Shown piece by piece: positions 10,304 to 21,408 of a stretch of 64,000 bases of DNA. The stretch lies in the NCBI GenBank assembly GCA_030734395.1, contig JAUZTG010000048.1, positions 620,001 to 684,000 of the forward strand, in the 5' to 3' direction. A program made the translations under genes and the position numbers. This stretch comes from Sarocladium kiliense (Eukaryota > Ascomycota > Sordariomycetes > Hypocreales > Sarocladiaceae). How positions within the stretch are numbered: the first letter of the stretch is position 1; the number at the start of each line of letters is the position of its first letter. The notes under the pieces were generated by a model, which was not told the DNA's origin, did no database searches, and worked only from the letters and a program-made list of their open reading frames with translations.

Positions 10304-12072
10304 ATGGCAGACTCGATTGAGGAAAAGTTCAAGGCTTCATCGCCGTCAGGAGGGAAAGATGTTGAGGATGTCGTGTCTGGACAGACGACTCCTGAGGTCA
10401 TCCTCTCGAAACACGGTCTTCGACTTCATCCTCAACCGGTGGTCTCTGATCCTCTCGATCCCCTGAACTGGTCTGCTTTTCGAAAGCATTCCATTCTTGG
10501 TATAGTCATGGCACTGTATGTCTTCCCTGGGACTCCAACACCGTGAGATTACAAACTGACATCAAGACCAGGTATTTCATGTTCACCTACATCACCACCA
10601 CAACTGTGCCTTCCTTTCCCTCCCTCGAAGAGCACTACGCCCTCACAATCGACCAGCTCAACTGGACCGTCGCTGTCCCAGCCCTCGGTCTCTCCGTCGG
10701 TCCCCTCTTCTGGTCCTCCCTGGCCGACATCTACGGCCGACGACCAATCTTCCTCCTCGGCACCATCATCGCCCTCGCCTCTACCATCGGTGCAGCTCTC
10801 GCCCCCAACTACGGCGGCTACATGGCTGCACGATTCTTCCAGGGTTTTGGTGTCAGTCCCGCTGCGAGTGTGGGCTTGGCCATCATTGGAGATTGTTTCT
10901 TTGAGAGTGAGAGGGGCCAGAAGGTTGGGTTGTGGGTGCTCGCCATCGACATTGGTCTGCTCACCGGTCCATTGATCGGTGGCTTCGTCGATCTTGCAGG
11001 CTTCGTTTGGATCCAGTGGCTTTCCGCCATCCTCTTCGGTGTCATTCTTGTCCTAGAGTTCTTCTTCCTTCCGGAGACGCTGTACCCTCGGGATCTGATG
11101 CTCTCGAAGAGGACCTCAAGTGCGGCAGCTCCAGGTCAGAGTGAAAAGAGCACCGCATCTTCTTTCTCGGACAGTGCTCTTCCGCGGACAAAGACTCTGC
11201 CTTTCCTCAACTTCAAGCCCCTGCCGGGAATGAAGCACCCCAGCCCCTTGTCGACCATGTGGCGATTCTTCAAGACCTTCAAGTACCTCGTCGTCCCCAT
11301 CGCCGTCATCACATACTGCTTCGGATGGTAAGTCAACCCACAAACATACTGGCCATAATCACAAGAAAGACTAACACCAACCAGGTATTGGTGGGTTCTC
11401 AGCGTCATCACCCTCATCCCCGTTGCCTACGAAACCTATTCGCCCCAAAGCCAGGGTCTTCTCTTCCTCGGTCTCATCATCGGCACCCTCATCTCTGAGG
11501 TCCTCTGCTCTGGCAGTCTCAGCGACTGGCTCGTCATCCGCCTGACCAAGCGAAACTCCGGTGTCAAGGAGCCCGAGATGCGATTGTGGCTTGCTTACCC
11601 TGCCGCGCTGATCAGCGGCATCGGACTTATTGTCTGGGGTATCAGCGTTGACCGCCAGTGGCATTGGATTGTTGGGCAGGTTGCGTTTGTTCTATGTAAG
11701 TGTCCTCCGGATATATTTCAGTCATGGTGTTTGACAAATCACTAACATCAAACAGTCGGTGCCGGTATCCAAATGGGCAACACTGCCATCTGCTCCTACA
11801 TCGTCGATGCCTACCCCCTCCAAAGTATGGCAGTCATTGTCTTTTACTCCGTCATGCTCAACCTCTCCGCCTTCGTCGACCCCTTCTTCATCTTCCCATG
11901 GGTCGATAGCGTTGGCTTCACATGGACCATGGCCGGACACGCCATCATCACCATCTTCTTCTGCATCCCTGCACTGGGACTCTTGCATGTGTTTGGTGGC
12001 AGGATCCGGGAGAAGAATGGGTCTCCAGACTGGGTGAACCCGGAGTTTGATCACGATATTGTGAAGGAGTAA
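10304..12072 (+). CDS. MFS transporter, DHA1-type (12 TMS), drug/metabolite:H+ antiporter-like
   Basis: Four exons: 10304-10515, 10572-11327, 11385-11695, 11756-12072. The soluble N-terminus contains VVSDPLDPLNWSAFRKH; the DPxDPxNWS element just before helix 1 is typical of fungal DHA1 exporters. Helices 2-3 carry the MFS A-motif (SLADIYGRRPIFLLG), and helix 5 has the antiporter-like G-x8-G-x3-GP-x2-GG pattern in LLTGPLIGGF. A central hydrophilic loop after FFLPETLYPRD separates the halves. The stop is 130 bp from the convergent DHODH stop. Divergent from the MATE exporter, so two efflux-type genes share one upstream region. Substrate not predictable from sequence. Confidence 0.92.
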
Positions 12073-12202
12073 TGTATCAGAAAGCGTATGAAATAGTTCT
12101 AGAGTGTGCATACAGTGTAATCGAAGTCTATAAGTCTTGCTTTTTTTCATCTCTTACAAAGCTGCTGGTGTTATTCCCGGTCCTTACGTCGACTCAGTCT
12201 TT

Positions 12203-13621
12203 TTATTTTGAGCCCGCCTCCTCAATCATCTCCCTCTTAATCCGGCTCACAGTGCCTGCACCACCGTAGACCATCCCCGTGTACACCATAGCCACACTCG
12301 CGCCGGCATTCAAAACCTGCAGAGCCTGCTTTCCATTGGTGATGCCGCCTGTTGCGAAGATGGTCTTCTGAGTGCTGCCATGCGCCTTCGACTCGGTATC
12401 AAGCATCTTGCGATACCGCGACACAAGGTCCAATGTGCGGCTGAACATAGCGGGGCCAGAGTAACCGCCATCCTCGATCAGTGCCTTCTGTTCCTTTGCG
12501 TTGAGCCTAACTTCCTGGGGGTTCAGCCCTTGGCGACGCTTAGTGGTGTTGCCGACGATAACACCGTCGACGCCGCTAACATGTACTGCCTGTACGATAC
12601 CGTCCATCTGTGTCTCCTCATCCTCATCAGGGGAAACCTTGACCATGACTCTGGGTCGCTGCTTGCGCTCTGTCTTGGCAGCCTCAGCAACGACTGCGCT
12701 GAGCAGTCTTGTAAGGGGCTCTGTAGCCTGCAGGTCGCGAAGTCCAGGGGTGTTTGGGCTGCTGACGTTGACGACAATCACATCAGCGTAAGGAGCGAGC
12801 CTTTGAACGCAGTAGACATGGTCTTCGATCACAGCCTTCTCGCCAGTCGTTTCCTTGTTCTTCGCAATCTGCACAGCTAGAAGACGACCCGGGTGTAGGC
12901 TGCCCGGCGGGACATTTGCCTCCCCGTTCAAGACTTGAGTCTCTGTGAGACCAACTGACAGTGCGTACCGCCTCAGACGGTCGCGCAGACGGATGGCCAT
13001 GTCGTCAGCGCCGCGAGAGTTGAGTCCATATCGGTTCACCATGCCATCGAGGCTCGGGACGCGGAAGACACGAGGCTTTGGGTTGCCGGACTGTGGGCGC
13101 GGTGTGCAACCACCGACCTCGACAACACCAGCACCGAGATCGAAAAGAACGTCCGGGATCTCGCCATCCTTATCCAGCCCAGCCGAAATACCAATAGGGT
13201 TGGTCAATTGCGTGCCATAAACCTCCGTCGCAAGGCCGGTATCCTTCAGCGACTCGCCTCGTTCCCTTGGGTGTAAGTTCAAACGATATAGAAGCTTGAG
13301 AACCGACGTGCCGGCGTGGTGGGCATCTTCGGCGTCGGGGAAGATGAGGCGGAGAGCAGGAGGGACGATGGCCTTGTGGATGAAAGCTCGGGTGTCGGTC
13401 GCATACAGGTAGGCAACGTACACTGTCGCAGCAAGAGCAGAGCCGTACGCGATTACTCCTAGACGGCCAGCAGCAGCGGCGGCACCCTGGCCGGTAGAGC
13501 TCGAAGCATGACGCTTCGCAATGCGGGAGGTCGACCGAGACGGAAGGATAGTGGAGGGCCGTTGGGCGGTCGGGCGGAGGCCAGAGGAGGCCAAGCGGCA
13601 GCAGGACCGCGAGGCTGACAT
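12203..13621 (-). CDS. DHODH: Dihydroorotate dehydrogenase, class 2 (mitochondrial, quinone-dependent), 472 aa
   Basis: Catalyses dihydroorotate to orotate, the fourth step of pyrimidine synthesis, on the mitochondrial inner membrane using FMN and ubiquinone. Intronless. Residues 1-45 are rich in Arg and Ser without acidic residues (presequence), followed by one membrane helix at about 54-73. The catalytic barrel shows NPIGISAGLDKDGE (about 141-154), VVEVGGCTPRPQSGNPKPR (about 166-184), VNRYGLNS, and NVSSPNTPGLRDLQ (about 285-298), which carries the class 2 catalytic serine. Then come KVSPDEDE, GVIVGNTT and, near the end, FATGGITNGKQALQVLNAGA for FMN phosphate. The N-terminal helix and serine base separate it from cytosolic class 1 enzymes. 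Core gene, converging with the MFS gene. Confidence 0.96.
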   Translation of the reverse strand: MSASRSCCRLASSGLRPTAQRPSTILPSRSTSRIAKRHASSSTGQGAAAAAGRLGVIAYGSALAATVYVAYLYATDTRAFIHKAIVPPALRLIFPDAEDAHHAGTSVLKLLYRLNLHPRERGESLKDTGLATEVYGTQLTNPIGISAGLDKDGEIPDVLFDLGAGVVEVGGCTPRPQSGNPKPRVFRVPSLDGMVNRYGLNSRGADDMAIRLRDRLRRYALSVGLTETQVLNGEANVPPGSLHPGRLLAVQIAKNKETTGEKAVIEDHVYCVQRLAPYADVIVVNVSSPNTPGLRDLQATEPLTRLLSAVVAEAAKTERKQRPRVMVKVSPDEDEETQMDGIVQAVHVSGVDGVIVGNTTKRRQGLNPQEVRLNAKEQKALIEDGGYSGPAMFSRTLDLVSRYRKMLDTESKAHGSTQKTIFATGGITNGKQALQVLNAGASVAMVYTGMVYGGAGTVSRIKREMIEEAGSK

Positions 13622-15854
13622 TTTAAAGGAATTCGGGCGACGTGACCTGGAGGCAGAGGTCCCAATGGCTGGGTGTGGACGGAGGATGAAGCCAGGCAGG
13701 AAGTTGGCGATGGTTCAGGCTGGGCGGTTTCGGAACTGAAGTTCTAACCGGTCTCGAGCCGTGAGCCACCTACCCTGCACCAGCACAATCATCATCATGG
13801 CTCAACGGTCATCACGAAGAACAGTCATGCAACTCAGCATCTACGGAGCCCATAGGTCGTGGAGATAACGAAAATCTCGCGGCATCGTATGATTATCATT
13901 GGACAGTCTGTGACATGTTGCGACACACGCGGCAGGGAGAGATGCTAAGCGCTGAATGCCACTTTACGCGTCGGAGGGAGTTGCATCAAGGGACTGTTTG
14001 AAACGCGGACAAAAACCCGGACAGTCACAGAAATAGAAGACAAGGGGGCTGGAGAGAGGATGCAAACCTTCCCCAAGGCTTTCTGCTAATAAAGATTCGC
14101 ATTTCCTGAAAGAAGAGATTTTCAAGCATGGGAATATGTTGTTCTTTATTGGCTGTCCTCGACTTTAGTTGAAAGACGATGCCTCTAATTGCCTTGTGTG
14201 AGGTGGTTGCCATGGTGAAGTGAGATTGGATTCGAGACGGCCCCAGGGATCTGGGAAGATGGAAGCGTGACCCCTGTCAGTCCAAGACGGCGCATCCACA
14301 GCCAAGCACTGTGTCAATCGACATTCCATTTCCACCAACGACCAAAGTGACATTCAGGATCCAGAGTGGCATATGTATCAGCAGACATGAGCAGTTGGTC
14401 TTTTACCCGCCAGGTTCCCATCTTGGAGGATCGTCCGTCAGTAGGCCCTATCTAGGACAGTTGGTGGCTTGCGCTAGCGACGAGGAAGTGCATCATGGAC
14501 CAGCGAACGAGAGGAAAGTGGGCGGCGATGAGGGCGATATGCATGGTGCTATTGAACTGGTTGATGTCATTCATGCGACGCTGGGTGCTGGTGGTGGTTG
14601 TCGTGGTGGTAGTGGATTATAGCCGAAAGAAGTGTCGAGGTTGAGATGATGAGGGTCATGAGATTGATGAGAAAGGTCTGAACGGTTGGTCATAGCATGA
14701 ACAGAAGCAAGGGAATATAGTTCATCGCGAGTTCCTTTTGTTTCCTCATATAATTCATGCTATTTGTGTCTGTTCTTCGACTTCTCGTCGTCTGGCTGCT
14801 GAAGTGAGTGACCGTGGGAACCCCTGCATCTACCCATTGGCCGCGTCTGCGAGCCACTAAAATCGCCACTAATCGCTGCCCCTGGGCCACGTTACCTTGG
14901 CACATTCCCCCCTAAAACAGCCGCTAACGTGGCCCCCCGTTGGTGCTTGTTTCGGCGCCTGACGTCTTGTGTCTTGCATCTCTTGATCGTCATCCAGCCA
15001 GACAACGTCTCATGATGGATGGTTGCAGGTACCCACGAACCGTCGTCTGTGGTTTTAATGGTCGTTGATTCTTACTTTATCATCGCATACTGCACATCTT
15101 CTCTGATCGAGGTCCTTCTTCTTCTATTCCAGTCCTCATATAATATTGCTGGGCCTCATATCGCTCAGGGCAGCATATAGCATCCTCACCCCCACCACAC
15201 CTCCTTTGCACTTATCCACCACCGCCAAACACAAACAAACATCCACATCCTCCATCACCGCCTCAACCTCGCCTCGACCCTGCTTCTCGACCTCGTCCTC
15301 AATATCGACCCCAGCCGGCCCCGACCCTCTGGAAATGCTGCATGCAGGGGCCTACACACATTTGACACACCTTTGACCCGACACAACTCTTCTTCGATCC
15401 GATAATTCCTCTAGAGTCGTTTCTTCCTCCTTATCCCTCCCCCAACTTGCTCCTCTGGCTCGAAACTCTCCATCCACGACCGACACAAACTCTCGACTCG
15501 ATCTCGCTCCACCACATACCCCATCACGCCAACTTCTAACCATCCGCCGAACCTTGAACCTTACTATTCCTGTCTCAACGTCTCGACCCATCCCCCTTCG
15601 CCAACTACCATCCTACTAGTTTCCTGCGCCTCGATTGACGACCACTTCTTGCTTCTGCGACGACATTCATACATCCACACTCGCGTGTTTGCACTTCTAC
15701 TTCATCGTCCTCCTCACCTCTACGCTGATACCATTGCAAGGCCGAATATAGCAGTGTACACATGTGGTTTTCGACATAACGCTTGAAACGAGTCCCCCCT
15801 TCTACCTCCTCGACCACCCTCCTCCCTCACCTCCAGCCGAACCCGACACCCGCA
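13622..15854. other. Intergenic region, 2.2 kb, ending in a pyrimidine-rich leader
   Basis: Upstream of both the DHODH gene (-) and the NIPA-like gene (+). From about 15100 to 15850 the plus strand is strongly C/T-rich (repeated CCTC, TTCTTC, CACC), which in fungi usually marks a promoter and long 5' leader. Frames in this stretch are low-complexity. I see no gene. Confidence 0.55.
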
Positions 15855-17714
15855 ATGGACACCGACCTCTTCCCCCGAAGTGGCGGCGTCTCCGTCGGCG
15901 GCGACGAAGACCGTCCAGCCTACTTCAAAGCCGTAGGCATCAGTCTCGCCATCGGCTCAGGCGTCTTCATTGGTACATCCTTCGTCCTCAAGAAAGTCGG
16001 TCTCTTACGCGCAAACGAGAAATACAATGAAGTTGCTGGCGAGGGATATGGATACCTACGAAACGCATACTGGTGGTCTGGCATGACTCTCATGATTATT
16101 GGCGAGATCTGCAACTTTGTTGCCTATGCCTTCGTTGATGCCATTCTCGTCACACCCCTTGGTGCGCTGTCTGTCGTCATCACTACCGTTCTCTCAGCAA
16201 TTTTCTTGAAAGAACGATTGAGTATGGTTGGCAAGGTGGCTTGTTTCCTCTGCATCGTCGGCTCCGTCGTCATCGTTATGAACGCTCCTAAGACGTCGTC
16301 CGTTAGCGATATTTCGCAGATGAAGAAGTTCTTCCTTGCGCCTGGGTTTCTTTCATATGCCGGCGTCATCATCGTTGGCTCTGTTATTACAGCATTCTAT
16401 GCCGGTCCGAGATGGGGCAAAAAGAACATGTTGGTATACATCTCCATCTGCAGTTGGATTGGTGGTCTCAGTGTTGTCGCGACCCAAGGCCTTGGTGCTG
16501 GCATCATCGCCTGGATCAGCGGCAAGCCGGAGTACAAGGAGTGGTTCCTCTGGGTTTTGTTTGTGTTTGTTATTGCCACACTCCTGACTGAGATCATCTT
16601 CCTGAACGTAAGTACAGCCATTCATCTGTTGGGCACCACAGAACTGACCAGTCTACAGAAAGCCTTGAATCTCTTCAATGCTGCGCTCGTTACGCCGACC
16701 TACTACGTATACTTCACAAGCACCACCATTATTACTGCAGCTATTCTTTTCCAAGGTTTCAAGGGCACCGTCGAGTCTATCGTCACAGTCGTTCTGGGAT
16801 TTCTTACCATCTGCTCTGGCGTCGTTCTACTGCAACTATCTAAATCGGCGAAAGATGTACCCGACGCCGCGGTCTTTACTGGAGACCTCGACCAGATCCA
16901 GACTATTGCCGAGCAGGAGCAACCTGAGACAGAGCCCAAGGCTGATGCTATCCGTGGCACTGCAGCAATTGTCCGGAGGATATCTCGTTCACGAGCACGT
17001 ATGGAGGCGGAGGAGCTCAGGCGCTTGCATGAGGAGAAGATGGCAGACTCGATGGAGCCGATTCGCGAAGATGGCGCACCTCCGCAGTACGAGTGGGATG
17101 GTCTTCGGCGAAGGAGGACAATGACCCCGCGGGCCAGGGCCATGACCTCACCGGCCAACGATCACGGGCCGTTCAGCCCTCCCCGTAACAACTACACGAG
17201 CCATAGCGCAGACACACCAGCTCATCCACCCCTCGGCATGTCTCGGTTCCCCACAGACGAGGAGTTGGAGGAGCACGACCAGGAGGACCGCACCACCATC
17301 TTCTCCAGCATTGCAGGGACGATACGCGGCCGAGCCCGTACCAACGCCAGCATGCCGACCTACGGCCTCGCCGAGAGTGACTTCCCTGACAAGCCACGTA
17401 GCCCGTTGCATCCCGTACCACTCACGGAGATAGCAGTGCCGGAGCAAAAGCCGGATGACGAGGCGGGTGCATACTACGGACCGACACGAGAGCACGTCTA
17501 TCTCAGCAGGCAGGATACGGAATATCGGGGGGCACCGTACCGGCCCTCGCCTAGTCCGCAGCAGAGCCTTGCACCGCCAACACCACCACCACACGGGGCG
17601 AGGAGACAGTTTTCATTCCAAAACGTGTTCCGGAAGTCGCAGGCACCAACAGAGGAGGAGAACATGGGGCTGGTGAAAAATGATGAAGCAAGACCCGGAC
17701 CATCGTATATCTGA
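15855..17714 (+). CDS. NIPA-family (DUF803) magnesium transporter, about 602 aa
   Basis: Predicted Mg2+ transporter of the NIPA group in the drug/metabolite transporter superfamily. The ATG at 15855 (MDTDLFPRSGG) is the first in frame; the frame extends upstream without another ATG. About nine membrane helices follow. Family hallmarks are GSGVFIGTSFVLKKVGLLRA in helix 1, WWSGMTLMIIGEICNFVAYA, ILVTPLGALSVVITTVLSAI and FLKERLSMVGKVACFLCIVG. One 51-nt intron (16608-16658) is a stop-free multiple of three. The C-terminal 270 residues or so are hydrophilic, rich in Pro, Arg, Ser and Glu, and probably a disordered cytosolic tail, longer than in animal NIPA proteins but common in filamentous fungi. 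Localisation (plasma membrane or endosome) is inferred from relatives. Confidence 0.93.
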   Translation: MDTDLFPRSGGVSVGGDEDRPAYFKAVGISLAIGSGVFIGTSFVLKKVGLLRANEKYNEVAGEGYGYLRNAYWWSGMTLMIIGEICNFVAYAFVDAILVTPLGALSVVITTVLSAIFLKERLSMVGKVACFLCIVGSVVIVMNAPKTSSVSDISQMKKFFLAPGFLSYAGVIIVGSVITAFYAGPRWGKKNMLVYISICSWIGGLSVVATQGLGAGIIAWISGKPEYKEWFLWVLFVFVIATLLTEIIFLNVSTAIHLLGTTELTSLQKALNLFNAALVTPTYYVYFTSTTIITAAILFQGFKGTVESIVTVVLGFLTICSGVVLLQLSKSAKDVPDAAVFTGDLDQIQTIAEQEQPETEPKADAIRGTAAIVRRISRSRARMEAEELRRLHEEKMADSMEPIREDGAPPQYEWDGLRRRRTMTPRARAMTSPANDHGPFSPPRNNYTSHSADTPAHPPLGMSRFPTDEELEEHDQEDRTTIFSSIAGTIRGRARTNASMPTYGLAESDFPDKPRSPLHPVPLTEIAVPEQKPDDEAGAYYGPTREHVYLSRQDTEYRGAPYRPSPSPQQSLAPPTPPPHGARRQFSFQNVFRKSQAPTEEENMGLVKNDEARPGPSYI

Positions 17715-18696
17715 GAGGCGGTGTTCGATTGGATTTGTTTTGGATGCGAGTTGCGAGGCTAAGCGAAGGCGTTTAAGAGGCGTTGCTGATTTCTGGATTT
17801 GTGCTTTTGGATGGTGCGAGGTTCGATCGATTGTCAGGGGAAGGATAGCATTTGTAACGATGGGATGAATTGTGTCGATACACATGAGCATATATAGGAA
17901 AGGTGAACTGAGCAGGCACCGAGAGGATCACTGAATAGACAAGGGAAAGGGTTATGGAAACATTGAACAATGGTGTAGGCATGAAGAAGACGACATACTG
18001 GCGCCCAATAACACAGCGTAAGGTCCTCCTTGAGTTGTCTAAGTACCACTCCAACGGGCCTTTCCTTTCCCACTCTGACAAGAACCGGGCACATCCCACA
18101 CCCTTTGAGCCTCCTGCCGTGGCATGGAAATACAAAGATTCATAGATATTTACTTGTGTGAATTATATCACGAAGGTCTTAAAATGAACTATTTTTAGTT
18201 ACATTTTTCATGATGTGTCTGATGGATTAAGTGTATGCAAGGTCTTATGTTATCTCAGCGCCAGAGGGCTATAAAAACACAGTAAATAGTAGGAAAGCTC
18301 GTATTATAATATAGTTGTATATCTAAAGTATTGCGTACTTTGTTACAGTGGTTTTCCGAAGTTATTTTGAACTCATTCTAAGCTCTAGCTATTAATATTG
18401 CTTACATGATATCATTAGTATTCAACATTGGATGGCCACGAGAAGAAGATACCATGCTCCTTTTCGTGCATCGCACGCGAACTCTTTTCTTTCTTATGCT
18501 CTCATTCAAATGAAGTGGACTTTGGTACAAGTAGCCTCGACGGAGTTGGACTTACTTGCGACTATCTTACTTGGTGCGTCAGCAGTGAGCGTAGTAATGA
18601 ACCACACCCCCTTCGATCTGCGGGGTGACAAACTCCCGCAACAAATCCTTGGGTTACCCTCCTCCGCACTACGCAAGGTCCGAGGTTGCATAAGAA
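17715..18696. other. Intergenic gap with an AT-rich patch, upstream of the cluster regulator
   Basis: Contains the 3' end of the NIPA transcript and the promoter of the Zn2Cys6 gene. Bases about 18150-18430 are strikingly A/T-rich compared with everything around them (for example TTATAATATAGTTGTATATC near 18304). No coding frame is supported. GGGGTGAC at 18622-18629 is the reverse of the GTCACCC element also present near 25829. Confidence 0.5.
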
Positions 18697-20862
18697 ATGC
18701 CAGCTGATACGGAAGAAATGAGCTCTCTAGAGCAAGTGAGCTCGATCCCGACGATGCACACGGCGCACAAGTCGCGAACTCCTAATGCCTGGTGAGCGCT
18801 CGTTGCCTGTTCCCCAAGGTCTTGCTTTCGGCTCACGGACTGACTGACAAGCACGCAGTGCGAGATGCCGGCTACGCCACGAAAAGTGTAGGTCCGCAGA
18901 CTCACGTAGCGCGCTGGCAAATACTCTGTAAACTCCAAAGCTTACTATCTAAAGGTGATAGAGGCAATGGCCGGAAAACATGTTCCAACTGCGCAAGGAA
19001 GCGCACATCGTGTGAGGGAGAATCCCAAAAGAAGCTCCGAATACGCTTCTGCTATACAGGGCAGAAGCGGACCACAAGCCGCAAAGTCAAGACTACAGTC
19101 TCTGCGGCATCGCAACGGAGCGTCTCTGATCCTATTCCCAGCCGGACAACTACTCCTGCTGCTCAGGCATCGCCGCCGCAGGGCCAAGACGTATTCAATT
19201 CAAATCATGTATTAGGAGCACTAAACCCCCCGGCTCAGGACAATGATACTCCAAGCACTGCCACTGTCCAATGCCAGAATTTGACAACAACCCAATCGAC
19301 TCGTCACTCAGTATCGTCTGGACAAGTCCAAGAAGCTGCGTTCAATGAGACTTTGTTCCCTTCCAACCCTATCGAGCCCTCATCATGGCACTTGAGTTTA
19401 CCAGAAACAGCGGCGGACCCAGTTTGCTACCATAGTCCACTTCCGTCACCCGAGGAGTCCAATATCGCCGATCAAACCGAACATTTGAACGAAAGCTTGG
19501 TTTCTCCTGGCTGGAAACCTTTCAAAAGTCCTACACGGATTAGTTCCTCTGGACATGGCCTCAATTGTTCGAACGATGACAATCGAACTCCTCAGCCCTT
19601 TTCCGCCGAGGAAGCAGTGCTCGTGAAGCACTTCTTCAATATCCTTGTGCACTGGGTTAGTGTTACGATTATCTGCTTTAGATGCCTTGCTGACTGACAA
19701 GCAAAAGTTTGATTATTGCGATCCTCAGATGCACTTCAGATCATATGTGGCCACTACTATATCAACCGATCTGACCATCCGCTACGCCGTCCTCGCGATC
19801 TGCGCCAGGCACCGGGAAGTCACGATGCGCATCGATAACCGCATGGCCGTTGAGTATGAGCGTCGGTGCCTTGAGGCCCTGATTCCATCACTCGGTGATA
19901 CTGCCACCGTCCTGAATGAGAGAGCCTTGGCATCTGCTATTATCCTGCGGCTGCTTAATGAAATGACGGGTAAGTGAAACCTGAGGATCTAATTCAAATT
20001 GTGTAGATTGACTCATGGGTTGCCAGCAACGGAAGACACCGATGCAGGGAGCGTTCATGCGGTTACGGCACAGGTGCTCTTACGGCTGTCACAAGACGAC
20101 CTCCAGTTGTCGTCCTTCCGCGATGCCGCCATGATTGTCGCTCTGCGCCAAGAGATCTTCATTTGCAATATGATGAGCCGGCCTGTAGGACCAATCGCTG
20201 ACTACTGGTCCTTTGACTTCTCTGTTGAGCCTGCATCCGATGTTATTTGGGCGTATCGCATCATCGCCCATGCAGCACGAGCCACGAACTTTGCTTACGG
20301 GGAAGAACCGAAAACGGTTCAGCGATGGGACGAGCTCTGGAAGTCACTCTGCGAATGGGAAAAGTGCAAGCCTGTGTCACTAAACCCTATCTACACGTAT
20401 CACTCTATCGATGGCGAGTCCGGACCAGACAATCGCGACGAAGCCTACAACGAAGCCGTACCAAAGCACCCACTGTACACAATTCACTATACCTACGATT
20501 GCCCGATAGCTGCACAGCAATACTATCAACTCTGTCGCATCCTTCTTCTCGCGCACGACCCACGGATGCCATCTCTGGGAATCGGCCGCGCTGAGTTCCG
20601 ACATCGCTGCGACGAGGGAATCCGGAACGCCGTGCGTAACATCTGCAGCATAGCCATTTCGAACCCAGAGTACAAACCCTCGACTCTCACAGCCGGCACG
20701 GCGATCGCCATGTGCGGCGAGCTGTTCTCCGACCCTGACGAGACGCGCCAATTTTGGCAGATCTTGGTAGAGGCGGAGCAGCACTTGGGTTGGCCGCACC
20801 TGAAGGTGAGCCGTAAGTTAAGGGCCTTTTGGGGTCTCGATCATGATGGGGTAGACTTGTAA
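18697..20862 (+). CDS. Zn2Cys6 fungal-specific transcription factor, 640 aa (candidate cluster regulator)
   Basis: DNA-binding regulator. Exons: 18697-18791, 18859-18887, 18955-19655, 19708-19969, 20027-20862. Only this chain yields a complete zinc cluster. Exon 1 ends in the codon for C32, the 29-nt exon 2 codes ARCRLRHEK and splits the codon for C42, and exon 3 continues DRGNGRKTCSNCARKRTSC. The cysteines C32, C35, C42, C51, C54 and C61 give C-x2-C-x6-C-x8-C-x2-C-x6-C. A Ser/Thr/Pro/Gln-rich linker (about 75-260) follows, then a helical fungal transcription-factor domain (from about LVKHFFNILVHWFDYCD through EYERRCLEALIP and SFRDAAMIVALRQEIFICNM), ending WGLDHDGVDL. It lies tail to tail with the sugar transporter and next to five catabolic-type genes, so I infer it is their pathway activator. 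Direct targets are not shown by the sequence. Confidence 0.92.
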
Positions 20863-21408
20863 AGGCTTTCTGTAATAAGAAGATACCCAGTGGAAATAGT
20901 GATGTGGCTCTAGTCGGTGTGATCAGATACACTCATCAGCTCTGGTCCTCAGAGTACGAGGATCGCCTAAACGTTGGCCAGATCGAATTGCTCTGGGTCC
21001 TGTCTTTCCTACTATGATGAACTCTGTATCATGTTCTACTCTGCTTGCGTTTGTATTTATCAATATCCATAAATGAAGGGCTATTTTGTTTGCCTCTATG
21101 CAGCAGGCTGAGGCGTAGTAGAGCCGTCGTCAATAGGGTGTTGCCTCAGGAGTATGCTAGGTCAGCAACGGATTGGTACCTGTAGGCAGACAATATCATC
21201 ACAAGGCACTTTATTCAATTAAAAAAAACGTCTCAATGTTAGGTACGTGATGAGCTGGCCATATAGTTCGACTCAATTCCTGACCTAAGAAAAGCTGCAA
21301 AACAAAACCGCCTCCCTTAAACGAGTGCAGATTCTCCCCACAATCGAGCTGATCGTTCCATCCAGTAAATCACTAAGAGAATCCTCATGAAGGTCCTCTG
21401 GGCAATGC
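20863..21408. other. Convergent intergenic region, 546 bp
   Basis: 3' flanks of the regulator (+) and the sugar transporter (-). A poly-A tract (about 21222-21230) occurs. No gene seen. Confidence 0.5.
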
